From positions 1,741,501 to 1,805,500 of the forward strand of contig NZ_JAPHOT010000001.1 of NCBI RefSeq assembly GCF_026191115.1: 64,000 nt of DNA, read 5' to 3'. This stretch comes from Legionella sp. PATHC035 (GTDB lineage Bacteria; Pseudomonadota; Gammaproteobacteria; Legionellales; Legionellaceae). Below the pieces are notes generated by a model. That model worked only from the letters and a program-made list of their open reading frames with translations, had not been told where the DNA came from and ran no database searches. Shown piece by piece: positions 54,585 to 63,875 of the stretch; within the stretch, counting starts at the first letter, position 1; every line of letters starts with the position of its first letter. The position numbers and the translations under genes were made by a program.

Positions 54585-54965
54585 CATAGTATTTTAGCTT
54601 TTTATGAAAGACCACCAAAGACCATGAAAAACACGTTAATTCTAGCTTATTGCCTTTTTTCTAAAATGCCTTTCATGGTCTGTTATTGTCTGCAGATGGT
54701 GCCGTTTTGGAGTCGCAAAAATTATTAGCTACCTTTCGCCACTTCTTCCCGCGTTGACTTTGTTGAGACTCTGTTTATCGCTTAAATTAGTACCAGCTGC
54801 TACTAATCTAGTTTCAGTGTTTCCTTAATCAAGAGCGGCCTCAAACATTCTATTTCTCATTTTAGCTTTTGGTTATCTCTTTGAAAGAAGATATCGAGGG
54901 CGATTTGGTAGAGCTGAACCAACTATAGCTCGGAATGATTTGACAAAATTATCAGGGGCAAGAGT

Positions 54966-55086
54966 GATACAGTAAATTTTTTCCTTCATATTAATCAAAA
55001 GTTAGGATTTTTTTCAGTTTAGAATGATAAACCAACACGCCCGAATATTGATTAGGGTTAAGTACTTCATCACCCAGAAAAGAAGG
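54966..55086 (-). pseudogene. copy of the 3' end of the secreted protein gene at 63552, direct repeat
   Basis: The segment encodes FLGDEVLNPNQYSGVLVYHS then KLKKILTFD and a stop, then the first codons of the following gene. It matches 63532-63649 over about 120 bp with few changes. Upstream of 55086 the homology stops abruptly, so only the gene end was duplicated or left. Confidence 0.75.
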
Positions 55087-55211
55087 GAATAAGCCCATCC
55101 CCCGCACGCCGCGAACCCAAGTTCTTTGCAAGTGCATTCTGCAGCAAAAGGCGTTATGATAAAAATAGTAGTTTATCAAAAAACTTGCATTAGAAAGAGG
55201 ATAAGAGATCA

Positions 55212-58200
55212 ATGACAGGAAAAAGTAATCCATTTAAGATCATCAAGAAAGTATTGCCTGTAACCACCTTTGCCATTTTAACCCAGAGTGTTCTCGCTGC
55301 TACTCCCCTCGGCCACGGGATCTATTATGACGAACAACAAATCCAAAAACTGGCGCAGAAATATCCTAGCCGCGTTTCAAAGGACGCAGGGTACCCATTG
55401 ATTAATAATTACTCTACCCTGAAGTCTGATTTTAAAGGCAGTCATTTTGGTTTGAGTAACAAACCAATTACCACAGGTCATTGGTGGACACCGCTGCTTG
55501 CAGTCGATAAGCCCATAGGGCAGATGCAAAACTCAGACTACTTAAATCCCTCGCTCTTACTTCCTAATCCTTTGACAGTGCGTTTAACCGAAAAGGGGAT
55601 TTCAATAGGAATCCCTTTGCAAAATGCGAAAGTAGATAATGTACATGTGGACAGAGGGTACGATAATACTCTTGATGTTACGGTTACCACTGGTGATCTC
55701 ATAGGTACGGCACCTTTGGTCGCCGATTACTCCGATTGGATGGTCACTGTAGGCTGGGCAAATAACAACGTTCCTCTGCTTTCTGCAAGTGTGATTGAAG
55801 GCTCTCCATTTATATTTGTTGAAAAGAAAAACAATCAGACAACGTCTTATTTACAGATTAATAATTCACAAGATGCAAAATTGATAAGCCAAGAAAAAGG
55901 GATGAGTCTTTTCAAGACAAAGAATGCATCTGACCAACGTTATCGTTATTACGCCTACTTTTCAAATCCAGATGCTGCAATTTCTCCATGGAAGACCAGC
56001 TCAGGTGCTGTAATTACGCCAGTAAACCAAGGCGGAAGTGGAACTATTACTCCAAATACTGCAATTCAAAATTCAGACTCCAACCGCTTTTTTTCTGTAG
56101 CGGCTATTCCTGCTGATTCGGATGCATCAGCCCTCAACGTCGCCAGTTTATATAAACCCTATGCCGCTACATTTATAAAAAATACCTGGATTTCATATGA
56201 ATATGATAAGAAGAATTCCAATGTGATAACTCACTTTAATTTTGATGCACAAACGGTTTATGCAAATGGTTCTTTAAAACAACAACCGCTGGTTTTACTT
56301 TATCCTTGGCAGGTTAAAAATCTAAATTCTTCTGAAAAAGCAAACTGTATATTCCAGGACAATTGTACCGGGAGCCTCGGCACCATTCAGACCTTGAAAG
56401 GTACGATGCATTCTTTTGCAGTACCAGCAGGTACTGAAGCAAAATTCTCGTTTACTACTGAAGTACCCTTTCATGGCGTTTTACCTGTTTTACCCAATCA
56501 CCTGAGTCCAGCAGAGGTGGAGAAAATAGGCGGCTACTCGTTTACATTACCCCCTGATCCCCATTTAGATGCTAAAAATCCCTGGACCGATACTTATGCA
56601 ACTGGAAAGTTGTTATCCAGAGAAGCTCAGCTTATTAAAATAGCTCATGTATTAATGGAGGCATCCCCTTCCCCTTCTACCTCACCTTATAAAAAAATAA
56701 GAGATGATCTATTAAGTGATCTTAAAAAACAGGTAACTAGCTTTCTCACGGGTCTAGATTTCACTGATCCTTGTCCTGGCGGAACCTCTGATTGTATTCG
56801 CCCGGAAGGAAGTTGGTTTTACTCCTATAATCCACAATGGAATACGATGATAGGTTTTCCCAGCGGCTTCTTTACAGCGACTACTTTAACTGATCATCCT
56901 TTCCACTGGGGCTATCTTGTAGACGGTGCAGCAACCATTGCCCAATTTGATAAAACCTGGGCTCAAGAGTATGGGGCTATGGTGAACTTAATCATTCGAG
57001 ATATTAGTAACTATAAATATCCAGACAATTCAGGTGAAACCACCCAATTCCCACACTTTCGAAGTTTCGATCCTTATGCGGGTTTATCCTCTGCCCTTGG
57101 AATGCCTTATAGCTTTGATAATGTAAATGAGGAAGACAGTGCGGAATTTATGAATTTTGCTCAAGCGATCATTCTTTGGGGTCTTAATACTGAAGGAGTG
57201 ACTTTCGAAGGCGATACCACTTCCCCACAAACATTAATGGAAACGGGCTTATATCTATACACCACTGAAGAACAAGGTTTAAACCATTACCATTTTAATC
57301 AAAATCCTAATTCTGGGGTTTTTCCAAATGGCTGGTCCAATACAAGCTCCGGGCAGAACTATTTACTGGTGGGTAATGTATGGGGAGGTAAGCTTGACCG
57401 TTCTACCTATTTCTGTGCAGCTCAGCCTTGCTACTACCAGAATCTCGCATCCAATACATTACCTATCAGTGCCGGAAGCCTATATCTGGGTTCTGATCCC
57501 CACTTTGTGGTGCGAGCCTATACTGAAGATGCTAAAAATCCCTGCTCAGGTGATGCATCCAATTCAGCTTATTGTGGCACTTTATTAAAATACTTAGCCT
57601 TAGGCGACCCTGCTAATGCATCGTTGTACTACACTCGTTATTTCGATGAACAAGCAAATACCCCCGATCCGGGAGAATCTAAGCCAAGTATCTATTATTG
57701 GATTCAAAATTTGAAATCACTCGGGACACTAAATACCTCTATAAGCGCCGATTCCCCTGCATATGCTGCTTTTGGCACTGGGGATACTTTGTATGTGGCC
57801 GCTTATAATAATGGAACTGCAAACAAAACGGTTAATTTCTACCAAAATGGCACCTTCCTGTGCCATCTGGAAAACATAGTACCTGGCCAAATCGCAGGAA
57901 GTATTTGCAATAAGGTAGATCCGCCACCTCCTGCAGCTCAATTTTCTTATATGGTTTATGTTGGATACCCCTTTAGCCCCGTGCTGATCAATAAAGAGAT
58001 TACATGTCCTGATCCGGTCACAAAACAACCTGCCTGTTTAGCTACCAACAATGCAAACGCTACAATGACAATTGCAGGAAGTAATGGTCATCTCTGTACT
58101 TTAGCAATTCGAACAGATGGGGGAGTCACTGTAATTACGGATAACTCCAAAGGATGTTACATTAATTCAACACCCGCAACCCCAGATAAACCAGGAAATA

Positions 58201-58223
58201 TCAACCTGCCTGGTGGATTTTAG
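55212..58223 (+). CDS. secreted GH81 endo-beta-1,3-glucanase
   Basis: The 1003-residue protein has a signal peptide (VLPVTTFAILTQSVLAA) and glycoside hydrolase family 81 features. TQFPHFRSFDPYAGLSS near residue 610 and the acidic NEEDSAEFMNFAQAIILWG (E640, E641, D642, E645) correspond to the family catalytic region, with FHWGYLVDGAATIAQFDKTW before it. About 15 cysteines suggest an exported, disulphide-containing enzyme, likely type II secreted. It would cut laminarin or fungal/amoebal beta-1,3-glucan. A terminator follows at 58246. It is flanked by tRNA-end relics. Confidence 0.85.
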   Translation: MTGKSNPFKIIKKVLPVTTFAILTQSVLAATPLGHGIYYDEQQIQKLAQKYPSRVSKDAGYPLINNYSTLKSDFKGSHFGLSNKPITTGHWWTPLLAVDKPIGQMQNSDYLNPSLLLPNPLTVRLTEKGISIGIPLQNAKVDNVHVDRGYDNTLDVTVTTGDLIGTAPLVADYSDWMVTVGWANNNVPLLSASVIEGSPFIFVEKKNNQTTSYLQINNSQDAKLISQEKGMSLFKTKNASDQRYRYYAYFSNPDAAISPWKTSSGAVITPVNQGGSGTITPNTAIQNSDSNRFFSVAAIPADSDASALNVASLYKPYAATFIKNTWISYEYDKKNSNVITHFNFDAQTVYANGSLKQQPLVLLYPWQVKNLNSSEKANCIFQDNCTGSLGTIQTLKGTMHSFAVPAGTEAKFSFTTEVPFHGVLPVLPNHLSPAEVEKIGGYSFTLPPDPHLDAKNPWTDTYATGKLLSREAQLIKIAHVLMEASPSPSTSPYKKIRDDLLSDLKKQVTSFLTGLDFTDPCPGGTSDCIRPEGSWFYSYNPQWNTMIGFPSGFFTATTLTDHPFHWGYLVDGAATIAQFDKTWAQEYGAMVNLIIRDISNYKYPDNSGETTQFPHFRSFDPYAGLSSALGMPYSFDNVNEEDSAEFMNFAQAIILWGLNTEGVTFEGDTTSPQTLMETGLYLYTTEEQGLNHYHFNQNPNSGVFPNGWSNTSSGQNYLLVGNVWGGKLDRSTYFCAAQPCYYQNLASNTLPISAGSLYLGSDPHFVVRAYTEDAKNPCSGDASNSAYCGTLLKYLALGDPANASLYYTRYFDEQANTPDPGESKPSIYYWIQNLKSLGTLNTSISADSPAYAAFGTGDTLYVAAYNNGTANKTVNFYQNGTFLCHLENIVPGQIAGSICNKVDPPPPAAQFSYMVYVGYPFSPVLINKEITCPDPVTKQPACLATNNANATMTIAGSNGHLCTLAIRTDGGVTVITDNSKGCYINSTPATPDKPGNINLPGGF

Positions 58224-58245
58224 CACCCAAAGTAAATGTTCATCT

Positions 58246-58277
58246 AAAAGGGGCATTCATGCAATGCCCTTTTTAAA
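58246..58277 (+). terminator. Rho-independent terminator of the GH81 gene
   Basis: AAAGGGGCATT and AATGCCCTTTTT form a stem with a five-base loop and a run of T, 22 bp after the stop codon. The rest of the 58224-58882 gap holds only a tRNA-end relic. Confidence 0.85.
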
Positions 58278-58536
58278 AATCTAGCCCTTATCTCATTCAC
58301 ATTAAATTTTATTTTTTGTCATTTCCTTGAGTTGCCGAAAGCATTAGTATTTGAACTTATAGTTTGTAGAACGTCATAGTATTTGTTAAAACTTGGTGGA
58401 TAATTAAACTGCCCGGGGAATATTTTCAGTTTTTTATGAGAATGGGCTCTTTACGGTAGATAAGGTATATATAAACCCTTTGAGAACACGGAAATAATCT
58501 ATATTTGTATAAATAACTATAAATCAATAAGTTAAT

Positions 58537-58567
58537 TGGTGTGGCGACGGGAATCGAACCCGTTACT
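58537..58567 (-). other. second tRNA 3' end fragment (att-site remnant)
   Basis: The minus strand reads AACGGGTTCGATTCCCGT (T-arm), then CGCCACA and CCA. No other tRNA arms follow. As at 54554, it is preceded by TAAACCCTTTGA and followed by AT-rich repeats ending in GTCAGCAGATAAACCCG. It differs in acceptor sequence, so it derives from a different tRNA or a diverged copy. Confidence 0.6.
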
Positions 58568-58882
58568 AAGAATTTCTGGTAGATTCGTAAAACAATGAAA
58601 GATTATAAAACACCATATAAAATCAAGTCTAAAGGTAGATCGGTAATTGTTATTTTTTGTCTTTAGTTGTCATTAATTGTCAGCAGATAAACCCGCAATA
58701 AACCCTTTGATCTAATTTAATGTTTAGCTATTCTCGTTATACTAAATAGATAATAGAATCTAATGTCTAGTATTCGCAGTAATCAGACTTAGTGAATTGG
58801 ATTCACCACCACCATCACCACCTCCTTTGCCAAGACCTCACTCCCCTACTCCGCGTTTGGGTTTAACATATTTTAAATACTA

Positions 58883-59902
58883 CTAAAGTATCGCCTCATC
58901 ATTATCAATCAATTCTATAGCTGTACTTAAACAATTTATATAACATTTTTCTTCTACACCTATTAATGACATTAACACTACCCTATATAAAAGATATAAC
59001 TTTAAATTATAGGGATAACATTGATTCCCGGATAAAAAATCTTTGGTATTAACATTAGGCTTAATATGTGCCAACCTATTTCTTGAGTTTACGAACAAAG
59101 CTAACATAAGTTCATATTTATATTCTTTAATTTCCTTTTGGAATATGATAGAACCATATTTACGAATTATAAAATCAAGTTTCTCTTTCAAAGAAGTGTG
59201 CTTATAGGCATTTTTTGAATTTTTTAAAATATCTTTTATTAAATCAATTCTATATGCTTTAGTAATACCATTACCTAATTTAGGATAATCTGTTGCGCAT
59301 ATAATTTCTTCTGCAAATTTAAAAGTTTCATGTACAGTAATATTATTTTCTTTTATTCTGGGTATCATTTCATACAAAGGCTCAAGGACCTGAATTAAAA
59401 AAATATTTCTTATATCTATTAAAGGCCATGCCTCGCTTATACTATATAAAAAAAGATTATGTGTTATTTCCAGTTCATCCTTTATTTGAAGCCAGTTTTT
59501 GAAAAATAATACAAACTGAGCACTCTCATAATTATTAATAAAATTAAAATAAAAAGAGCTATGAATAAAAGATTTATCAGTTAGAAAATATTTTAGTAAA
59601 TAATTTTTAAATCTCGCGGTTACGTCTTTTGATTCTTTATCAATTGTAATTGAACTGATTTTAGGAAATGCCCCATGGAATATCATTAAAAATTTTAGGA
59701 TATCTAGAATGTAAAATATTTTATTATTACTAATGGTAATGTTATCTTCTAAGAAGATAGAAATGCTTTTAATTCTTCGGCCACATAATAAAATTTGGTA
59801 ATCCACCTCTTCCTTTTTCGGATTATTTAAAATAAATTTAATCTCTTTACTTGGCTTTTCATTAAAACATTTACATTCAAAATGCATGCTGAGAGTTTTC
59901 AT
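58883..59902 (-). CDS. ApeA-like HEPN protein, candidate anti-phage RNase
   Basis: The 339-residue soluble protein is very AT-rich. Near the C-terminus a helix carries NSRNRLAH, giving R274-N-x-x-x-H279, the active motif of HEPN ribonucleases. The following hydrophobic helix (YLLYRVVLMSLIGVE) completes a HEPN bundle like that of ApeA. The N-terminal half has beta-rich segments that could be the ApeA sensor domain. ApeA proteins cause abortive infection by RNA cleavage. It lies next to a toxin-antitoxin pair. The assignment is by motif only. Confidence 0.55.
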   Translation of the reverse strand: MKTLSMHFECKCFNEKPSKEIKFILNNPKKEEVDYQILLCGRRIKSISIFLEDNITISNNKIFYILDILKFLMIFHGAFPKISSITIDKESKDVTARFKNYLLKYFLTDKSFIHSSFYFNFINNYESAQFVLFFKNWLQIKDELEITHNLFLYSISEAWPLIDIRNIFLIQVLEPLYEMIPRIKENNITVHETFKFAEEIICATDYPKLGNGITKAYRIDLIKDILKNSKNAYKHTSLKEKLDFIIRKYGSIIFQKEIKEYKYELMLALFVNSRNRLAHIKPNVNTKDFLSGNQCYPYNLKLYLLYRVVLMSLIGVEEKCYINCLSTAIELIDNDEAIL

Positions 59903-59946
59903 ATATACCCATCCTAAGGCATATTCTTCGACTTCTTTCTATAGAA

Positions 59947-60270
59947 TTATGATGATTTAATTTCCGCAATTCCATGAATTTCCACTGGTGCCCTATTTGG
60001 AAACTCAGCCATTAATTTTAATGACCCCCCCATAGCTGAAATATATTTACTCAGAGTTGAGAGTAACATGTCGGAACGTTTTTCTAAACGAGAAATTCCA
60101 TCCTGCTTCATATGCAAAATTTCACCAAGGTCCTCTTGAGTTTTTTCAAGTGCTAGACGTAAATCGCGCAAAGTCATTTCCTCGGCAATTAATTGATCGG
60201 CTCGGTTTTGAATAATTTTTTGTCTCTCCTTAGAGAGAGATTTCATTTTGTCATTAAGTGATTTCGTCAT
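59947..60270 (-). CDS. HigA-type XRE-family antitoxin
   Basis: The 107-residue protein has a helix-turn-helix in LALEKTQEDLGEILHMKQDG followed by ISRLEKRSDM and LSTLSKYISAMGGSLKL, typical of HigA/XRE antitoxins of the Gp49-like pair. It starts 8 bp after the toxin stop, in the toxin-first order. It should neutralise the toxin and repress the pair. Confidence 0.88.
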   Translation of the reverse strand: MTKSLNDKMKSLSKERQKIIQNRADQLIAEEMTLRDLRLALEKTQEDLGEILHMKQDGISRLEKRSDMLLSTLSKYISAMGGSLKLMAEFPNRAPVEIHGIAEIKSS

Positions 60271-60278
60271 AATTCACC

Positions 60279-60632
60279 TCACTTTTTTAAATTTGATAAA
60301 TGTTCATCAAATCTTAAATCTGCCTTTTTAATTAAATCTTTATAAAATCGCTTTTCACTTCCACCTGACTTATCTCCGCAAACAAGTAGAATTGCTTTTC
60401 GTGTAGGATCAAAAGCAAACGCTAATCTCCATACGCCATTATCTGCATTATATCTAAGTTCTTTCATGTTTGAATGTTTTGACCCCTTTAATGTATCTAC
60501 ATGAGGTCGACCTAGTTCTGGTCCAAATTCCTCTAGAACTTTTAAATGGGCTAAACATTCGTTTTGAACCATTTCATTGAGTTCATCGAATTCTAAATTA
60601 AAATCTTCTTGAAATATTATTTCCCAGCTCAT
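60279..60632 (-). CDS. HigB/RelE-type toxin, phage Gp49-like
   Basis: The protein starts MSWEIIFQEDFNLEFDEL at ATG 60632 (117 residues); an upstream in-frame ATG would add 37 unlikely residues. It has ELGRPHVDTLKGSKHSNMKE then LRYNADNGVWRLAFAFD, the Gp49/HigB arrangement with an Arg-rich active face, and KRFYKDLIKKAD near the end. It should cleave mRNA at the ribosome. Confidence 0.88.
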   Translation of the reverse strand: MSWEIIFQEDFNLEFDELNEMVQNECLAHLKVLEEFGPELGRPHVDTLKGSKHSNMKELRYNADNGVWRLAFAFDPTRKAILLVCGDKSGGSEKRFYKDLIKKADLRFDEHLSNLKK

Positions 60633-61043
60633 AAACCATATTATGGCATTAAATACATATGTAGTAAAGAACATATTAATTAATATATTAAATTCCCCAC
60701 CATATTGAAGGATGTTTATTCTACTAATAACCAAAACTAACAATTAGAGTTGTTATATATGTTTGTCTATACTGAGAAATATATAGGTACGTGAATGAGT
60801 AGTTTATCTAGAATTAATATTATGGCTAGGCATCATTACATTCCGCAATTTTATTTAAAACAATGGATAAATTCTGAAGGATATATATATTGTTATAATT
60901 TTATTTCTGACAAATTAGTTAGTTTTCAAAAAACGTCTACATTAGATCTTGGACAGGTAAAAAATTTATATGGTAATCCCCCCGAAAAATAACTGATGTC
61001 AAAAGTAGAATTTTCTCGTAACCTATGACGAAGGAGATTCTTC

Positions 61044-61300
61044 ATGAAAAGATCAAAATTTACAGACAGTCAGATCCACTCAATTCTAAAACAAGCTTAG
61101 AATGGAACTCCTGTATCAGAACTATGCCGAGAACATGTCATTAGCGCAGCTACTTTTTATAAATGGCGCGCAAAATATGGAGGCATGGATACCTCGATGA
61201 TGTCTCGTCTAAAAGAGCTGGAAGCTGAAAATAGGTCTTAAAAAGATGTATGCAGAAGAGCGCTTAAAAGCGGAAATCCTTAAAGAGGCTATTGAAAAAA
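61044..61300 (+). pseudogene. IS407-group transposase OrfA, inactivated
   Basis: The frame reads MKRSKFTDSQIHSILKQA, then TAG where GAG is expected, then NGTPVSELCREHVISAATFY and KWRAKYGGMDTSMMSRLKEL. A frameshift follows at ENRSX before [19 protein letters not shown]. It is the helix-turn-helix subunit with two inactivating lesions. AGGAG lies upstream. Confidence 0.85.
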
Positions 61301-61301
61301 A

Positions 61302-62117
61302 GTGGTAACACCGTCGCGCCGAAGAGAATTGGCGAAAAAGGCGGTGACCCATAGGGATATTTCTATTCGCTTGTCGTGTGAATTGTTTAGTATCATTGAA
61401 ACCTGTTACCGATATCGAGCTAAATTAAATGATGAAAATGCCCTGATAGCAAATTGGTTGTTGCGATTATCTCAGAACCAGCGTAACTGGGGTTTTGGCC
61501 TATGTTTTTTATACCTGCGATTTGTCTGGAATCACAAGCGGGTTTATCGTATTTATCGAAAGTTAGAACTCAATATGCGGATAAAACCAAAAAAGCGGTT
61601 AATCAGGGAAAAGCCTGAAGCATTGGTGGTGCCCACTGCAATCAATCAGTGTTGGTCGATGGATTTTATGCATGATCAATTAGACAATGGTCGTTCTTAT
61701 CGATTATTAAATGTACTTGATGATTTCAATCGCGAAGGCCTTGCTATCGAGGTAGATTTTTCCTTGCCGGCAGAACGCGTTGTAAGAACTCTGAATCAGA
61801 TCATTGAATGGCGCGGTAAACCGCGACAGATACGTTGTGACAATGGACCTGAATATATCAGTAAGGTGCTAGGACAGTGGGCTGATAAAAATCAGATTCA
61901 ATTGATTTTTATTCAACCAGGAAACCCACAGCAAAATGCTTATATCGAGCGGTATAACCGTACCGTTCGATACGATTGGTTAAGCCAACATTTATTTGAA
62001 AGCATTGCCGAGGTACAACTACATGCGACACAATGGCTCTGGACGTATAACAATGAACGACCTAATACTGCTATTGGAGGGATTCCTCCAAAGCAAAAAT
62101 TGGCACTAGTTGCCTAA
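61302..62117 (+). CDS. IS407-group transposase OrfB, DDE integrase
   Basis: The 271-residue catalytic subunit has a DD(35)E triad: D121 in WSMDFMHD, D180 in CDNGPEY and E216 in [11 protein letters not shown], 35 residues after D180. The region before D121 is the helical HTH_21-type domain ([20 protein letters not shown]). It normally needs a frameshift from OrfA, which is broken here, so a productive fusion cannot form. Confidence 0.92.
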   Translation: MVTPSRRRELAKKAVTHRDISIRLSCELFSIIETCYRYRAKLNDENALIANWLLRLSQNQRNWGFGLCFLYLRFVWNHKRVYRIYRKLELNMRIKPKKRLIREKPEALVVPTAINQCWSMDFMHDQLDNGRSYRLLNVLDDFNREGLAIEVDFSLPAERVVRTLNQIIEWRGKPRQIRCDNGPEYISKVLGQWADKNQIQLIFIQPGNPQQNAYIERYNRTVRYDWLSQHLFESIAEVQLHATQWLWTYNNERPNTAIGGIPPKQKLALVA

Positions 62118-62905
62118 TCCTCTACTTTTAGCGGCAGTTAAAAATGGGGGGATTACCATATGGGGATTTAGAAGTTAAACATTATGCTAACTTAGATGGA
62201 AAAGCAGCTAATGTTATGCACATGATAGAGGAAGAGATACGGAACAATAAAAATTCATTAATTCTTTTAGATGATATTATAACCAAAGACCTACGTGAAA
62301 ACTTTTGCCATTTCTTAAGCTCGTTATCTGGAAGACAGCAAAGTGACATTCTCCTAGCACAAAAGCACGTCAGTAAAAATGTTAATAAACTAAAAAGGAA
62401 ATGGAATGGCTTCCCTGAAGCATATAATAAAATCAAACAGTATGAAAAAAAAGCCGCTAATGAAATCATTGCGATGAGGAGTGGATATACATAAATTTAT
62501 AATGAAGGGCTTACTTTTACCGAGTTGCCCATGTTATTGAATTTGAAATGGTATGTGATTAAAATTGAAAACACAAAATTTGATTTATTTACATCAGAAA
62601 AGCCAGTTTGTTTTTACAAATCATATAAAGGACCTGTAAAATATACCTGCACTAATTTAAATGATTTATTGAGAAATGGATACATATTATCTTTCCCTTT
62701 AAATCCACACTCATGTTTTTTTGCAAGTTTAATTATTAGTGATCAATTAAATATTAGTAAAATAGTTAAATTTCAAAATAAATTATTATTTTCAAATCAG
62801 CCTTTAGAATTATATGCCACTTCTAAATTGCATGAACCTCTTATAAATAAATTTTTAATAAAATCAAAAGAAGTAAATTTAAGTATCACAAATTATTATC
62901 AGTAG

Positions 62906-63208
62906 CTCATAAATCAATAAAATAAATTCCTGAACCACCGATTCAAAAAACCTAAAGATATTATCTGGGAAATAAAACGGGACTTTTCTTTACTCCCTTA
63001 CTTAGCTTCTATTGCTGATGGAAAAAGCAAGCAACTCTAGTTAATAAATGTAGTTAATTTTTCTAAGTAAATATAACTAGAAGATAGAGGTTTTTTTACT
63101 ATGGATTTTTGGGCCAATAAAAAATTTAGCAAAATAGGGTATCGATCAGCAGTTAACAGCGCCGTTATTTATAATCGAAGAGTAAGTAGCTCCTTCTCGA
63201 ATAATACC
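62906..63208. other. 303-bp AT-rich gap
   Basis: No gene is convincing: a 61-codon frame from 63101 overlaps the 3' end of the opposite gene and has no good context. Nothing else seen. Confidence 0.4.
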
Positions 63209-63562
63209 TTATGGATATTGCTTAAGTACGTGTTCATTTTTAGTCAACCTCTTATAAGTAGAGTCATAATTAGCAAATACAAATGATCCATCAACATCAT
63301 GCAATTGCTTCCAGGAGGTTTTGATATTTTTATTCCCAACACTCACATATAAACTTATATCCAATCCTTTATTAGCTAACTTCTGAGTTTCAGCATAAAT
63401 ACTATTATATGCTTCTTCAATAGAGGGTTTTTTGGCAAAAACTATAGTAACATCGAGCCATTTCCTCTCCGGTTCTATACCTTCAGCCGTTTTATCTTCC
63501 ACAACTTCTACAAAGTATTTGCTGGTATTTGATACAGTAAATTTTTTCCCTTCATATTCCAA
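63209..63562 (-). CDS. hypothetical protein coupled to the secreted protein gene
   Basis: The 117-residue soluble protein has no known domain and starts inside the end of the upstream gene (11-bp overlap), so the two are translationally coupled. It has a beta-rich start (GKKFTVSNTSKYFVEVVED), a helix (SIEEAYNSIYAETQKLANKG) and a strand-rich end. It may be a partner of the secreted protein, but it lacks a signal peptide of its own. Function unknown. Confidence 0.5.
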   Translation of the reverse strand: MEYEGKKFTVSNTSKYFVEVVEDKTAEGIEPERKWLDVTIVFAKKPSIEEAYNSIYAETQKLANKGLDISLYVSVGNKNIKTSWKQLHDVDGSFVFANYDSTYKRLTKNEHVLKQYP

Positions 63563-63875
63563 AAGTTAGGATTTTTTTCAGTTTGGCTTTATAAACCAAC
63601 ATGCCCGAATATTGATTAGGGTTAAGTACTTCATCACCCAGAAAAGAAGTTGCTAAAATATCTTTATTAGGATAAACCAAGATGGCATGTTGCAGTGACT
63701 CTCGAAGTATTTTATCCACAACCTCAGGTGCAGGGAGTTGACCATAAAAAACTAAATCTAACGTGCTAACAGAATTCGGATCATCTTCGAAATTAATATC
63801 ATATATTTTTTGAGGAGTAGCTAAGGATGCTGAAACAAAAAGAATTAAATAGATGGCGCATAACACTCGCTTCAT
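63552..63875 (-). CDS. small secreted protein, unknown family
   Basis: The 107-residue protein has a signal peptide (KRVLCAIYLILFVSASLA) and a mature domain of about 85 residues (YDINFEDDPNSVSTLDLVFY at its start, DEVLNPNQYSGMLVYKAKLK near the end). I do not recognise the family. A nearly identical copy of its last 30 codons is at 54966-55086. It is the first of a two-gene unit. Confidence 0.6.
   Translation of the reverse strand: MKRVLCAIYLILFVSASLATPQKIYDINFEDDPNSVSTLDLVFYGQLPAPEVVDKILRESLQHAILVYPNKDILATSFLGDEVLNPNQYSGMLVYKAKLKKILTFGI

Larger units (their letters stand above)
60972..62157 (+). mobile_element. IS3-family, IS407-group insertion sequence
   Basis: The element is 1186 bp with inverted repeats starting GGTAATCCCCCC; each end continues to TAACTG and AAAAGTAG with a few mismatches. 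The 4-bp target duplication ATAT is at 60968-60971 and 62158-62161, the size expected for IS407. orfA is broken and orfB is intact, so it is not self-mobile unless helped by another copy. Confidence 0.92.
60822..62905 (+). pseudogene. DUF4238-family gene split by an IS element and a nonsense codon
   Basis: The start reads MARHHYIPQFYLKQW, the DUF4238 hallmark. At 60971 the IS begins; after it, at 62162, the frame resumes exactly (KNLY joined to GDLEVKHYANLDG once one ATAT copy is removed). It goes on through MHMIEEEI and MRSGYT to TAA at 62492-62494, after which IYNEGLTFTELPMLLNLKWY continues in frame to 62905. The gene thus has an insertion and one stop mutation. DUF4238 proteins are poorly characterised and often sit in defence or mobile regions. 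An upstream ATG at 60795 is a second possible start. Confidence 0.85.

Noticed and set aside
63101-63286. A 61-codon plus-strand frame in the AT-rich region
   Set aside because: It overlaps the opposite-strand gene, has low-complexity hydrophobic content, and lacks a clear ribosome-binding site.
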